A stretch of DNA of 64,000 bases, from positions 1 through 64,000 of the forward strand of contig CAXARO010001053.1 of assembly GCA_963971305.1 (NCBI GenBank). The letters run 5' to 3'. Numbering within the stretch: the first letter of the stretch is position 1; each line of letters begins with the position of its first letter. The translations under genes and the position numbers were made by a program. The DNA is from Arcuatula senhousia. Lineage: Eukaryota > Mollusca > Bivalvia > Mytilida > Mytilidae. This document shows positions 34,850 through 46,220 of this stretch, piece after piece. A model generated the notes under the pieces. The model had not been told where the DNA came from. It ran no database searches and saw only the letters and a list, made by a program, of their open reading frames with translations.

Positions 34850-36990
34850 GGTCGGTTCTTAGGAAACGATGTTCATCTTACTTGATTCTTGTAAATAGAT
34901 ATAAACAGAAAAAAGCAAAATTTCACCATTCTGATTAACCTCATACGCTTATACATGTAACAGCAGTAATGTTGTAATTTCCATGAAGCAAATGAAAATA
35001 ACAGTAATAAGTCAGTAAAAACAAATACATCGATAGGACCAATTGAAAAGTTAGATTCCAGATTATATACAAGTTAAAAGATTCCAAAAGGCGAAGAAAA
35101 AATAATGTCTAGAGAAGATAATTAAAAATAAAGATGGCATAGACAAAAAACATTAATATTAAAGTATATTGTTAGTCTGTCTTAATCCTACAGGAAGCGA
35201 AAATGTGAAAATTGCAAAAATGCTAGTATTTCATTGATTAGAAAAAAATAAATACGGCTCAAGTAATTTTCTTACTGTATCTAATCTGTTAGAATCTAGA
35301 ATATGTTCCATGTTTTACATGCATGAATGTTGTATTCGAGTACAGCTCGGCTTAAAGTGGGAACAAATTCTTACTGTTAACGTGACCTGTTTACATTCAT
35401 TCTTGTTCGGGATAAAGACTATGAATGGATTGATCATTGACCCCGGCATTGACCGTCCTTTAAGTAGATCAGCCCTGTTGTGATTTAATAGATTCTTAAC
35501 CTTGAAAAATTAAAAATAAAGACTTTGTTGCGGAAAGGGATATTGATCGAATATTTAAATCCGACCTAATCTGGCCCATTTATATTTGAGTTAATGAAAC
35601 TGTGAGCGGCATCACAAATGAAAACCTTACAGTTAATAACAAAATTATCAAAAACAGGTGCAGATCCAAGGAAAGGCGTACTGGGCGTACCTCCTGCTAA
35701 AATTGACCCCCCAAAAATATTGTTGTTTTTTAAATCCACGTAAAAGACACGAAATAATTGCGTGCTGCGCTCGGCGAAAAACAACCTTTACGCCCGCCCT
35801 AGACGAAGTCTAAAATCTAGGGGCAGTGTTCTCGAGGCTTTCCTAAGAATGGTCATAAGAAGGGTTCTTAAACAAACTTAAGAAATGATTAGGAATGTGT
35901 GACAGCGGAAAAGTGCGATAACTAAGTGTCATGGGTTTTTTTTGGACATTTTTGGACGGTGGAATCTCTAGATTTAAAACTTATATAAATATTCTGTAAA
36001 ATATTTGGACCTTTAAATTGATCAATTATTTTCCCTTAGGATAGTGTGAAAGCTCTATTAAAGGATTATCTTAAAATATTCTTATTGATTGAAATTGTCA
36101 CTTTTTCTTTTATTTAATCCGTCAGTTGTTTTTGTATTGTTTGAGACATATTTAAGTAATTCTTATTTTGTATCCGGTCTTGTTCAAACATAGCCAAGTC
36201 TATACTCCTCTTTTGTCTTTTTAGTGCTATTTCTATATTAATTAATTTATTGTCAAAATTCCGAAGTAATCCACACTAGGTAAACGCTGTCCGCGAGAGC
36301 AAAGATATTTCACGTTTTCACTGTACGGATATTTCGGGTTTTTGTTGACATTGGACCGGTGTTTATGTAAACTATATGAAGCATGGAATTGTATATGCTG
36401 ACCCTATGTCTTTTTTAAAGAAATATTTCATATCCTTTCAGTCTTAATGAAATTATTTGATATTTTATCAACAATATTTGATTTTTTTAGCAGATGTATG
36501 GTTTTTAAATAATTTACGATAATTTACCTATTTTTCTAATATTTAAAAAAAAGAGCTATTAAAAACACTTCAAAATAGGTTTCTATTTACCCAAAATGGA
36601 ATTACGCCCCTTTATCCTTATTATAAATCGTAGAAAATGCTCGTAACAGAGAACCAACTGTACTGTTATTTCCTGTTCCGATTTGCCTGTCAAATCTTAC
36701 TGTACTGTTATTTCTGTTAAACTGTACTGATATTCTGTTTTCTTGAACATAGGAATCGTATATAAATTGCAAGATTGACTTACTGTCAAATTTACATGCA
36801 ATGTAATGTAACTTGTAATACATACTACTTTCTGTATTCCGAGTTGGAGTATCCATAGCACGATTTAGAACTGCCCTTTGGTACACAATACAATCATATT
36901 ACAGCCAGAGAGGCAAGTAACTACATGTATTCTAAAAGTTAACATTTAAAAAAAAAAAGATATTAATATTTTTTTTAATTAAACAACATT
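34850..36990. other. No gene recognised
   Basis: About 2.1 kb of AT-rich DNA. The phrase TGCTGCGCTCGGCG at about 35763 also occurs at the outer edge of element F (about 7461), hinting at a relic element. A 94-codon minus-strand frame (36602-36886) has no recognisable motif. Confidence 0.35.
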
Positions 36991-36994
36991 GCAA

Positions 36995-38364
36995 TCTTAT
37001 TGTTTAAATTTTTCATAAACGATTTGCCCAAAGCTTTAGAGGACAACTGTGACTGTTTACAATTAAATAATAGTAATAAATGTATACCTTGCCTTCTCTA
37101 TGCGGATGATCTGGTGTTATTTTCAGATAATAAAAAGGGGTTACAAACCCAACTCAATATTTTATACCAATACTGTAATGACTGGTGTCTTGAAATAAAC
37201 ACAAAGAAAACACAAATTATAATCTTTAATAAAAATGGGAGACTACTGTCAGATGAATTCAATATAGGTGCAAACAGAATAGAATGTGTGAAATTCTATA
37301 AATACTTAGGATTAGTTCTTACTAATACTGGAAAATTTAATGCTGCTAAAAAAAATCTATATGATAAAGGACTAAAGGCCTCTTTTAAATTTTACAAAAA
37401 CATTAAATCATGTTCTCCATCAATTAAGACCTTACTTCATATATTCGATCACACCATCAAACCAATAGCTTTATATGGCTGTGAAATATGGGGTATGTTA
37501 AATTTGACTCCAAAAAGAAGAGCCATGCATCTTTTTGAAATTTTCAAAGATTGGGAACCTGATAAATTAAATCTTAAATTTTGCAAGTACATTCTTGGTG
37601 TCTCAAAAAATTGCACAAATATTGGAGTTATATCAGAGCTAGGTAGATTTCCTTTATATATTAACATAGTAATTCAAATATTTATGTATTGGCACCGCCT
37701 TGAAAACTACCCCACTGATCTCTTAAGTGATGCTTATATTGAAAGCTCCTCTGATAAAGCTATGGCTTATCAATCATGGTATGCAAATATTAAGTTTTTT
37801 AGTGAAAAACTTGGACTAAATTTAGCACTTTGTAAAAAACTCAGTAAAAATAAATTCAAAATTTTACTTAAAAAAAATATCAAAACTGATTTTTTAACAT
37901 ATTGGAGCCATCAAAGAGACTTATTAAAAAGAGATGATCACAGTAAATTAAGCAACTACTTTAAATTTAAATATGATTTCACTTTTGAAGATTACCTCAA
38001 TATTAAGAACAGAGATAAGAGAGTAATTTTAACTAGATTTAGAATAAGCAATCACTGTCTCCGCATAGAGAGAGGCCGTTATGAGCGAAAAATTGATGAA
38101 AATGGGAAAAGTATAACACTGCCAAGATCAGAGAGAACATGCCAGTTTTGCTCAATGAACTCGGTTGAAGACGAAGAACATTTTTTATTTAAATGTACCC
38201 TTTATAATAATTAAAGAAAAACCTTTCTGGATGAACTATTAAAAAAATACCCATATTTATCCCAAATATCTGATAGCAATCTGCTTATTTGGTTCATGTC
38301 GAACGATAGCCTTCATTTTAACTCTATATTATGTGAATTGCTATATCCTGATTTTATGCATTGA
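36995..38364 (+). pseudogene. 5'-truncated LINE (family b): RT C-terminal part
   Basis: Non-LTR reverse transcriptase fragment related to, but distinct from, family a. It starts inside the FINDLP block and keeps the YADD box (near 37104). It has the KYLGLVL and LYGCEIWG blocks and ends with CX2CX9HX4C (CQFC..HFLFKC, around 38140-38198). The frame is open from 37000 except for a TAA at 38212-38214, after which 49 further codons lead to a TGA at 38362-38364. Copies of this length usually arise by incomplete reverse transcription. Confidence 0.87.
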
Positions 38365-38532
38365 GAGCTAAATATTTGCTTAAGTGAAACTTATTTATAA
38401 AAAAAACCAAAACAAAACTTAGTTGTCACCAGTTCTTTGTCGCATTTTTTATATATGAATTGTTTTTTCTTCTCTTGGCAATTAGAGTTATCCCTCTTTC
38501 CATATAGATATACAATTTAGTAAATACCTATT

Positions 38533-40045
38533 GGTTACAACTGCGCAAATGCTAACAATGCATTTTTGTCCCCCGCCGCAACGCGGAGCGGGGACTTAGA
38601 AATGCCGGTGTCCGTCCGTGCGTCCGTGCGTCCGTGTGTCCGTGCGTCCGTGCGTCCGTCACACTTTTTTCGTAACACTTTTCTCAGTAACTACTAATCC
38701 TAGGGTTCTGAAATTTTGTATGCAGACTCCTATATGGGTCCCCCAAGGTGTAAGTGATTTTCAGGTCAGTCTGACATCTACTTCCTGTTTAACGACTTAG
38801 TCATTTTTTCTCCCATAGGCTCAATGGTAAATTTTTCGTAACACTTTTCTCAGTAACTACTAATCCTAGGGTTCTGAAATTTTGTATGCAGACTCCTATA
38901 GGGGTCCCCCAAGGTGTAAGTGATTTTCAGGTCAGTCTGACATCTACTTCCTGTTTAACGACTTTAGTCATTTTTTCTCCCATAGGCTCAATGGTAAATT
39001 TTTCGTAACACTTTTCTCAGTAACTACTAATCCTAGGGTTCTGAAATTTTGTATGCAGACTCCTATAGGGGTCCCCCAAGGTGTAAGTGATTTTCAGGTC
39101 AGTCTGACATCTACTTCCTGTTTAACGACTTTAGTCATTTTTTCTCCCATAGGCTCAATGGTAAATTTTTCGTAACACTTTTCTCAGTAACTACTAATCC
39201 TAGGGTTCTGAAATTTTGTATGCAGACTCCTATAGGGGTCCCCCAAGGTGTAAGTGATTTTCAGGTCAGTCTGACATCTGCTTCCTGTTTAACGACTTAG
39301 TCATTTTTTCTCCCATAGGCTCAATGGTAAATTTTTCGTAACACTTTTCTCAGTAAATACTAATCCTGGGGTTCTGAAATTTTGTATGCAGACTCCTATA
39401 GGGGTCCCCCAAGGTGTAAGTGATTTTCAGGTCAGTCTGACATCTACTTCCTGTTTAAAGACTTAGTCATTTTTTCTCCCATAGGCTCAATGGTAAATTT
39501 TTCATAACACTTTTCTCAGTAACTACTAATCCTGGGGTTCTGAAATTTTGTATGCAGACTCCTATAGGGGTCCCCTAAGGTGTAAGTGATATACAACAAT
39601 ATAACGTTCAACGGGCGGGGGACCTGGAATCTGTTCTTGTTCCATAGGGGGTACCCTTGTATTCAATTTTTTTAAAAATAGTTATTGACCGATTTTCACT
39701 TTCTATGGGTCAAAATCTTTCAGCTAACATCCAAACGTTTATTTTTAGCCAATAAAAATCCTATGTCTATGCGGCGTTAATGAACGTAATTTTACGTTGA
39801 AAAAAGGGGGGTGATTTTTCGATTTTATTTTCAATACCCAAATTTTCAAAGATGCGAGCGCCCTGTAGACACATGATTGGCACCAGAATTTCTTTGTCAA
39901 TATTTAACATAAGTTTATTCATTCATCTATTTAAATATTATTTTATATCAACCAATCACGTTGCTGTCTGTATTTTATTCCACGCTTTATCTTAGGGTAA
40001 AAAAAATTACCGGTGGCAGAGGTTTGCATTTGCGCAGTTGTAACC
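38533..40045. mobile_element. MITE copy 1, split by element C
   Basis: Perfect 20-bp terminal inverted repeats GGTTACAACTGCGCAAATGC (38533-38552) and its complement (40026-40045). Without the inserted element C the unit is about 440 bp. A flanking TA is present on the right and degenerate on the left, suggesting but not proving a TA target. Non-coding; the interior includes GCGGCGTTAATGAACG and GATGCGAGCGCCCTGTAG. Confidence 0.85.
38568..39641 (-). mobile_element. Element C: hairpin-ended core-repeat element inserted in a MITE
   Basis: The left end is a terminal hairpin, 38568-38595, starting GTCCCCCGCC; the exact inverse GGCGGGGGAC is at 39614-39623. The 5' end in its own orientation reads AACAAGAACAG (39641-39631). 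The core is six direct repeats of 166-167 bp (phase points 38695, 38861, 39028, 39195, 39361, 39527) marked by TAATCCTAGGGTTCTG. A GTCCGTGC microsatellite lies at 38611-38657. The second MITE copy gives the empty site: the element sits between two T residues with no duplication. Confidence 0.85.
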
Positions 40046-40049
40046 TATA

Positions 40050-40916
40050 CTTTTTGCATAAAAATCAGAAGGAGACTTTTCTTTTATCAAAAGTTTATTT
40101 AATATATCTAGACTTTATATAACTAGTGAGAAAAAATAATCTTTTTGTTTAAGCCCTGGAGAGCTGATTTTAAATAGCCCCCCTCTTGCCAGAAAATTCT
40201 AAATTTTCAAGTGGTTGTTAGAGGAAATACGGTATTCGACCAGAACGTTCTTTAAAAGCTTAAGATTTACCCCACATTTTATAGAAGACTTATGTATTAT
40301 CTACAGATGAGATTGACTTTCGATATACCTTTGGCCTATTTGGACCAAAATATGGGTCTAAATATAAAGATATGGTAATTTTTTGGAAAAATAGAAAAAT
40401 AGCGGCATTTTGAAACAGACTATAACCTTCTTATAGCACAAAAAGTTTGTGTTTTTGTATGCAAAGTGTTACATCTGCATCTATACATATATTTTATAAT
40501 AGTTTTAAGCAGAGAACTATTTCTTTAGGTTTTTCAAATTAACAATTTTAATGCACCCCCATTGTGGACAAATGGACACAATTTTCGCTTGGGGCTTTTT
40601 AAAAAAATTGTCCTGTTTTGAATCATTTTTGTGTACTTAATGGCGTTCAACAATTACCTATGCATCTTAGCAAAATAAACAAATGCAAACAACCAATCTT
40701 TGATCGATAATAACAACAGAATTAATTTTTTATGAGTCCCTAGGTCTATATTCTCCTTTTTCCTATTACAGAATTAAGAAACAGACTATAGACCGGTTTT
40801 TGCGATCTAAATATAGACCAAATGCCATAATTTGTATTTGCACGTCGACATTTCACGTTCCATTCAAATAAAGCCTTAGAACAACCAATGTAACGTAAAA
40901 AGAGACAGTTTCTATA
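40050..40916. other. No gene recognised
   Basis: AT-rich spacer between the two MITE copies; no open frame or repeat could be supported. Confidence 0.4.
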
Positions 40917-41280
40917 GGTTACAACTGCGCAAATGCTAACAATGCATTTTTCCATAGGGGGTACCCTTGTATTCATTTTTTAAAAAAAATAGTTATTGAC
41001 CGATTTTCACTTTCTATGGGTCAAAATCTTTCAGCTAACAGATAACATCCAAACGTTTATTTTTAGCCAATTAAAATCCTATGTCTATGCGGCGTTAATG
41101 AACGTAATTTTACGTTGAAAAAAGGGGGGAGATTTTTCGATTTTATTTTCAATACCCAAATTTTCAAAGATGCGAGCGCCCTGTAGACACATGATTGGCA
41201 CCAGAATTTCTTTGTCAATATTTAACATAAGTTTATTCATTCATCTATTTAAATATTATTTTATATCAACCAATCACGTT
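40917..41280. mobile_element. MITE copy 2, right end missing
   Basis: Matches 38533-38567 joined to 39642-39962 almost base for base, with a few small indels. It is uninterrupted where copy 1 holds element C (junction at 40951/40952). Similarity stops at 41280 after CAATCACGTT, about 85 bp short of the expected right terminus, where a LINE fragment begins. Confidence 0.85.
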
Positions 41281-41282
41281 TC

Positions 41283-41505
41283 TCATTTTTTGCTGATGCC
41301 CTTTTGTCCGAATTAAAGTATTTTTGAATAATTTCCATATACCAAATTTCTGCATTGAATGTAAGAACTGGACGAACTAGTGAATCAAATAACTGACAGG
41401 ATAATTTTGCTGGAAGCTGGTTTATTTGGCTAGTAAGGCCCTTTAAAGAATATAATACCTTCATAGCTTTCTGTGATAAAATTTTGGCAGAAAGGGTGTT
41501 CAATG
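41283..41505 (-). pseudogene. LINE fragment (family c)
   Basis: Minus-strand frame encoding the connection region of a non-LTR reverse transcriptase, with KAMKVLYSLK, LPAKLSCQLFDSLVRPVL and TFNAEIWYM. This is the same region as LFDNMVKPILTYNSEV in family a. Only about 70 codons; both ends abut other repeats. Confidence 0.7.
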
Positions 41506-42125
41506 ATTTCCCATATATTCAACCAATTTTTTTCTGCCTAAAGGGGAAGGGGAGCGGGCCCCCAAGCCCCCCTTCCTGGATCCGCCTATGGGGTTGATCT
41601 AGAATTTTTCTTAAAAGGGGGGTCAACATACAGTACATGACAGATGAAAGAGGGTTCCAGACAAATTTTGCCAAATTCTATATGAATATTTAACAAAATT
41701 GTAGGAAGGAGAGGATTTAACCAACCGAAACCCTCTTGATCTTCCACTTAAACTGGTTTCTGCCTTAGCAGAACTTATCAGAAATAAGACGTTTTGAATT
41801 GAAGGGAATGGGCATCATAAACTAACCAAAAAGAGACCATGCCAGGTGGCCATGCTCGTCAGTGATCATTTTTGTTCAAATAAGGGGGCACCCTGTCTCA
41901 CTAAAATCAAACACTGAAAACTCTGAACATCTCGGTACAAGGAACATAGCACATGAAAATATGCACATGCATCCCCATTGCCCCCGGTATATTAGGTCAA
42001 AGGCACCTATGGGGCATTCGAGTGTCAAAAGTCTGTAAGAGCAACGACAAAACCAGAAAACACGAACGAGAACAGCACGAAGAACACAAAAACAAACCAT
42101 AAAACACACAAAACAACCGAACAGA
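41503..42125. repeat. Duplicated segment, copy 2 (partner 32168-32840)
   Basis: Counterpart of the block near 32.2-32.8 kb, with the same order of landmarks and scattered substitutions and indels. The MITE-like right half with GCGGGCCCCC is at 41556-41565. Confidence 0.72.
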
Positions 42126-42215
42126 AATCAACAACGCGAACTTAAGTCGTAACGACAGTGAACTCAGATGCTCCGGAAGAGTACGGTAACAAATCCTGCT
42201 TGCTATGACACACCC
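41995..42215 (-). repeat. T3: 3' tail of the T-family element
   Basis: Minus-strand match to the tail at 60050-60300. It extends further than T2, including the GTTCACTGTCGTTACG-side segment and the box near 42170-42215 around the CTTGCTATGACACACC stretch. Confidence 0.7.
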
Positions 42216-42795
42216 GGTGTGCTTCCAATTTGCAATTCAGTATTGTCGATTCAGGTAAAGGAAGACAGAACAAAACCTTATGACAAACCAACATCTGCAC
42301 TCATCTGAGTGATAAAAAACCTTATTTGTCTATTATGTAAAATTGGTTCTTGTAAAGTTGCTGGACTTCTCGTTTTTTGTAAGGCCACGTCAAATAGTTT
42401 GTCGGATTTGCCGCTTCCTTGAAGAATGGCCACTGAGAAAAAGAAATGTAGTTTTTTTTAACCCCCCCCCCCCCCCACCTACTCCCACATTTTCATGCAC
42501 CCGTGTCTTAAAAAATGATTACTTTTATTATTATTTTTCCATCACCGTGTTTTTTTTTTCAGAAAATGTTGCTCTCTATTGAGTAAAATTGATTAATTGT
42601 CCATTAAAATTTAAAAATAGTTTAAAAATTCTTAAAGCTCTTTTGTTGATGAATTTTCATAAGTCAGTATTCGAAAGCAGAATTCTTTTAGAACTGTTAT
42701 TCTGTGCCTGGATTATCTTTTCCTTACACTTTTTTTATCGGCTAGTAAAAAAATGAATGGCAGTCAAAACTCTATTTTACCCGATTGGCCCCTTT
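42216..42795. other. No gene recognised
   Basis: AT-rich DNA with a 15-bp C run at 42462-42476. No supported coding or mobile feature. Confidence 0.4.
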
Positions 42796-42796
42796 T

Positions 42797-43819
42797 TAGC
42801 TCACCTGGACAAAAAGGGTCCATGTGAGCTATTGCCATCACTTGGCGTCCGTCGTCGTCTGTCGTCTGGCGTCTGTCGTCTGTCGTCGTCTGTTAACAAT
42901 TTTCAAAAATCTTCTCCTCTAAAACTACTAAACAGAATTTAATGAAACCTGGTATGAATGATCCTTAGGGTGTTCTGCACCAAACTTGTGTTTCGATTTT
43001 TGATCCGTAAAAAAATATGGCCACCGTTACTAAAAATAGACAAGGGGGTCAGACTACTGTTTTGGCTTGTAAATCAAAAAGTATAAGTGATAGATGAGAT
43101 CTGATGCCACCCTACTGCTTCAGCATCAAAAGTTCTACAAAAGTCTCCATTAAGTCAAAGTTGTCATATGATCCCTAAAAGGGGTTACATCCCCTTAAAG
43201 GTGAAAAATAGCGTTTTTTCATGTTTTTGGCTTATAGAATGAAAACTATTGAAGATACATAAAAGCTGTTGCTTGCTTAAATGTTCAGCTTATTTAGCTC
43301 TACAAAAGTCTCCATAGGGTCGAAGTTGTCAGATGACCCCTTAGAGGGTTTCAGCCCCTTAAATGCTAAAAATAGTGTTTTTGGCCTATAGAATGAAAAC
43401 TATTGCAGATAGAGTAAAGCTGTTGCTTGCTTAAATGCTCAGCTCATTTAGCTCTACAAAAGTCTTCATAGGGTCCAAGTTGTCAGATGACCCCATTTAG
43501 GGGTTACAGCCCCTTAAAGGTAAAAATTGTGTGTTTGGCCTATAGAATGATAATTATTGCAGATAGAGAAAAGCTGTTGCTTGCTTAAATGTTAAGCTCA
43601 TTTAGCTCTACAAAGGTCTCCATAGGGTTGAAGTTGTCAGATGACCCTTTATCGGGGTTACAGCCCCTTAAAGGCTTTTTTGGCCTATAGAATGAAATCT
43701 ATTGCAGATAGAGAAAGCTGTCGCTTGCTTAATTGTTCAGCTTATTTATCTCTACAAAGTTTTTCATAGGGTTGACATCAAGACCAGGTGAGCGATTCAG
43801 GCTCCGGGAGCCTCTTGTT
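42797..43819 (-). mobile_element. Element E: hairpin-ended core-repeat element
   Basis: The left end is a hairpin, 42797-42810 / 42818-42831. GCTCACCTGG (42799-42808) recurs in exact inverse at 43784-43793. The 5' end in its own orientation is AACAAGAGGCTCC (43819-43807). A GTCGTCTGTCGTCTGG microsatellite lies at 42848-42893. The core is about four repeats of roughly 145-155 bp marked by GCTGTTGCTTGCTTAAATG. Termini match element D. Non-coding. Confidence 0.8.
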
Positions 43820-43820
43820 T

Positions 43821-44390
43821 ACTTTTCATCATCATTTCATGTTCATTCTATCACCCCTTGAAATCATGTTCATCTCCCGGATATAGCCGAAATCGTGCTG
43901 CTTGGAAGTAAAGCAATGACTATCGATCAGTTGTGCTCATTTGATACTTTATTCTCGCTTATGTGACCTTGTGCATGTACACGAAAAATAGTTTGGGGTA
44001 GATATAATTTAACATGTCTTTGAATAGATCTATTTTCTATTAAGGATATCGTATTCTTGGTGTAAGTGGTTTATGACGTTTCGGGTTGATGGTTTTTCTT
44101 TTTTAAAAATGGCTGACATAAAAGATATTAATTAAAGAAAAAAGGTGAGTTAAGTAAATTAATAATGGTTTTTAAAGTTGTAAAACATGTATAATGTATT
44201 AAACTGAATGGTTAAATACATGTACGTGATTATTTAGTGAATCTTATCAACTGTTACTGAAATTCAAAATAGATACGCTTATGCGAGTTTGGAATTTGTA
44301 AAGTACATCTCCAGCAAGCCTACTCTTATCGAACTCTATATAACTCCTAGTCATTATTTTATTATTTGGTCGAGATATTAATATTATTCA
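43821..44390. other. No gene recognised
   Basis: AT-rich spacer between element E and a LINE relic. Confidence 0.4.
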
Positions 44391-44394
44391 TACA

Positions 44395-44955
44395 AAACTG
44401 AGACATAGATGTAGTTCCTTAAATGCTGATCTTTACAGAGTAAATTTAGTCAATGACAAAGTCAAAGTTGTCTGTGTGGATGACCTTTGGAGGATGCAAT
44501 TCATTACTTTTTGGAATGTCCGTTATATCTTAACTTTCGTGTGGAACTTATGAGAAATACTCAATTTGTAACTTCATCGATTGAAAATATTCTCTTTGGC
44601 AATGAAACGCTAAGCGATGAACAGAATAAAGTTCTTTTTCGAAACGTTCATAGCTACATCAAAAAGACAAAGCGTTTCAGCAATAATTAAAGATTAGCAG
44701 TGTATTTCAAACTCCCCCTATTTTTTTCAGAAAATATACCCATGCTCACTTACTTATATATCTTACTTTTATTTCTTCTTTTCTCTTTTGCTCTTTTGTA
44801 TTTTTCGTTTTGTATTATTTGTTTAAACTTAGTTATGTGTGTACTGTCATCTTGATTATCATTGTGTATATTATTATTGTTTGGAAAAGGCCTTGTAAGT
44901 TGTAATAACTTGTGCCCAATCCCTTTGTATATGTTTGACAATAAAATATGTTTAA
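44395..44955 (+). pseudogene. LINE 3' fragment (family d)
   Basis: Remnant of a non-LTR retrotransposon C-terminus: KLRHRCSSLNADLYRVNLV (44395-44451), then after a frameshift a CXCG..EDAIHYFLECP knuckle, ending at 44690. A TGA at 44481-44483 interrupts the knuckle. The 3' end resembles GACAATAAAATATG (about 44937-44950). Short and old. Confidence 0.65.
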
Positions 44956-44959
44956 ACTA

Positions 44960-46220
44960 AACTCTATATTGGGATTTTTACAAGGGTCGTGATCTCAGTA
45001 CAAAAAATACGATAAAAGAGACGACTTTGATATTATATCATTTATTTTCCTAAACTGGAAAGTAACATACCTACTGCACCGGCTAACAGTGTTTATATTT
45101 CACAACTTATTCAATATGCCAGGGCTTGTACAATTTTTTCCAGATATTTTGATCCTACACCGCTATCTCCGTGACAGACTATTAGACAAAGATTACAAGT
45201 GATAGAAATACGTCTCATACGATCTTCGTTATCAGCCACTGGTGGAAACATTCAAAATTATGTTAAACGTAATGGTAAATGATTGTTTTGATTAAGTGTT
45301 TGGCTGCATGGTTGTTGTACTGAGATGTCCCTGTTTTGCCTATTCCTTTTGAAATTGAAATTGATCCTTCAAGTTCGGTAATCTTGTTCTTACCTTAGTT
45401 TTAAATATTGACTTCGAAAACGATCCACGTGACAAACATTTTTCGTCCCATCTATGATCAGAAGAGCTAACTTCGTTTTTGTTTCTGAAAACGCCCGAAT
45501 ATAGTGAAGCTAGACCCGTGTTTTTAATTCTCATTCAATGGACATTTGATAGAAAATATAAAGATGTGGAATGTATGTATGCGACACATCCCGCATATAT
45601 AAACAAGTGGAAAATAGGAAAAAAAACAATATATAAATAATGAAGAACAACAGCAGACTTCAACGAAGCCAATGCTCGCCGTTTTGCAATTGGCCCAAAG
45701 TCAAAATAAGATGCATACAATTCAAATCTATTCCTGAAATAGTTTTTCAACAGGGGGTTCGAAAATGTGAAGAGGGGGGTTCGATTTCCCAATTTTTTCT
45801 GACTTTAATAGTGCTTAACCCATTTTTCACCTGATTTTTCCCTATTTTGATCATTTTTTTTGTCCAAGGGGGGGGGGGGGGTTCGTCCAAACCCTCGAAC
45901 CCCCCCCCCCAGGCTACGGGTATGAATGACAAACAAAAACAAAAGCTTATTCATTCAAGTTTCGAGTATGAAAGTTCATAGACGAACAAAGCAAAGATGA
46001 ATTTGAAAAAGACACTCACAAACCCACATACATGCACCCCCCAAACACACACACACTAATTCAGACACATTCCGACAACCAGTCACCAGTATCATCACTG
46101 GATTATCCCGTAAAAAGAAATTGAACTCAGGCGAACCGGAATGGGTTACAACAGTTTCTTCTTGTTGATTGGATAAGTTTAATACTTATATAGTTTTTTT
46201 TCAATATTTTGAAAGGAAAA
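44960..46220. other. Upstream region of the transporter gene, nothing recognised
   Basis: AT-rich DNA. A 14-bp G run (45868-45881) faces an 11-bp C run (45900-45910) and could form a hairpin. No promoter motif is distinctive enough to call. Confidence 0.4.
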
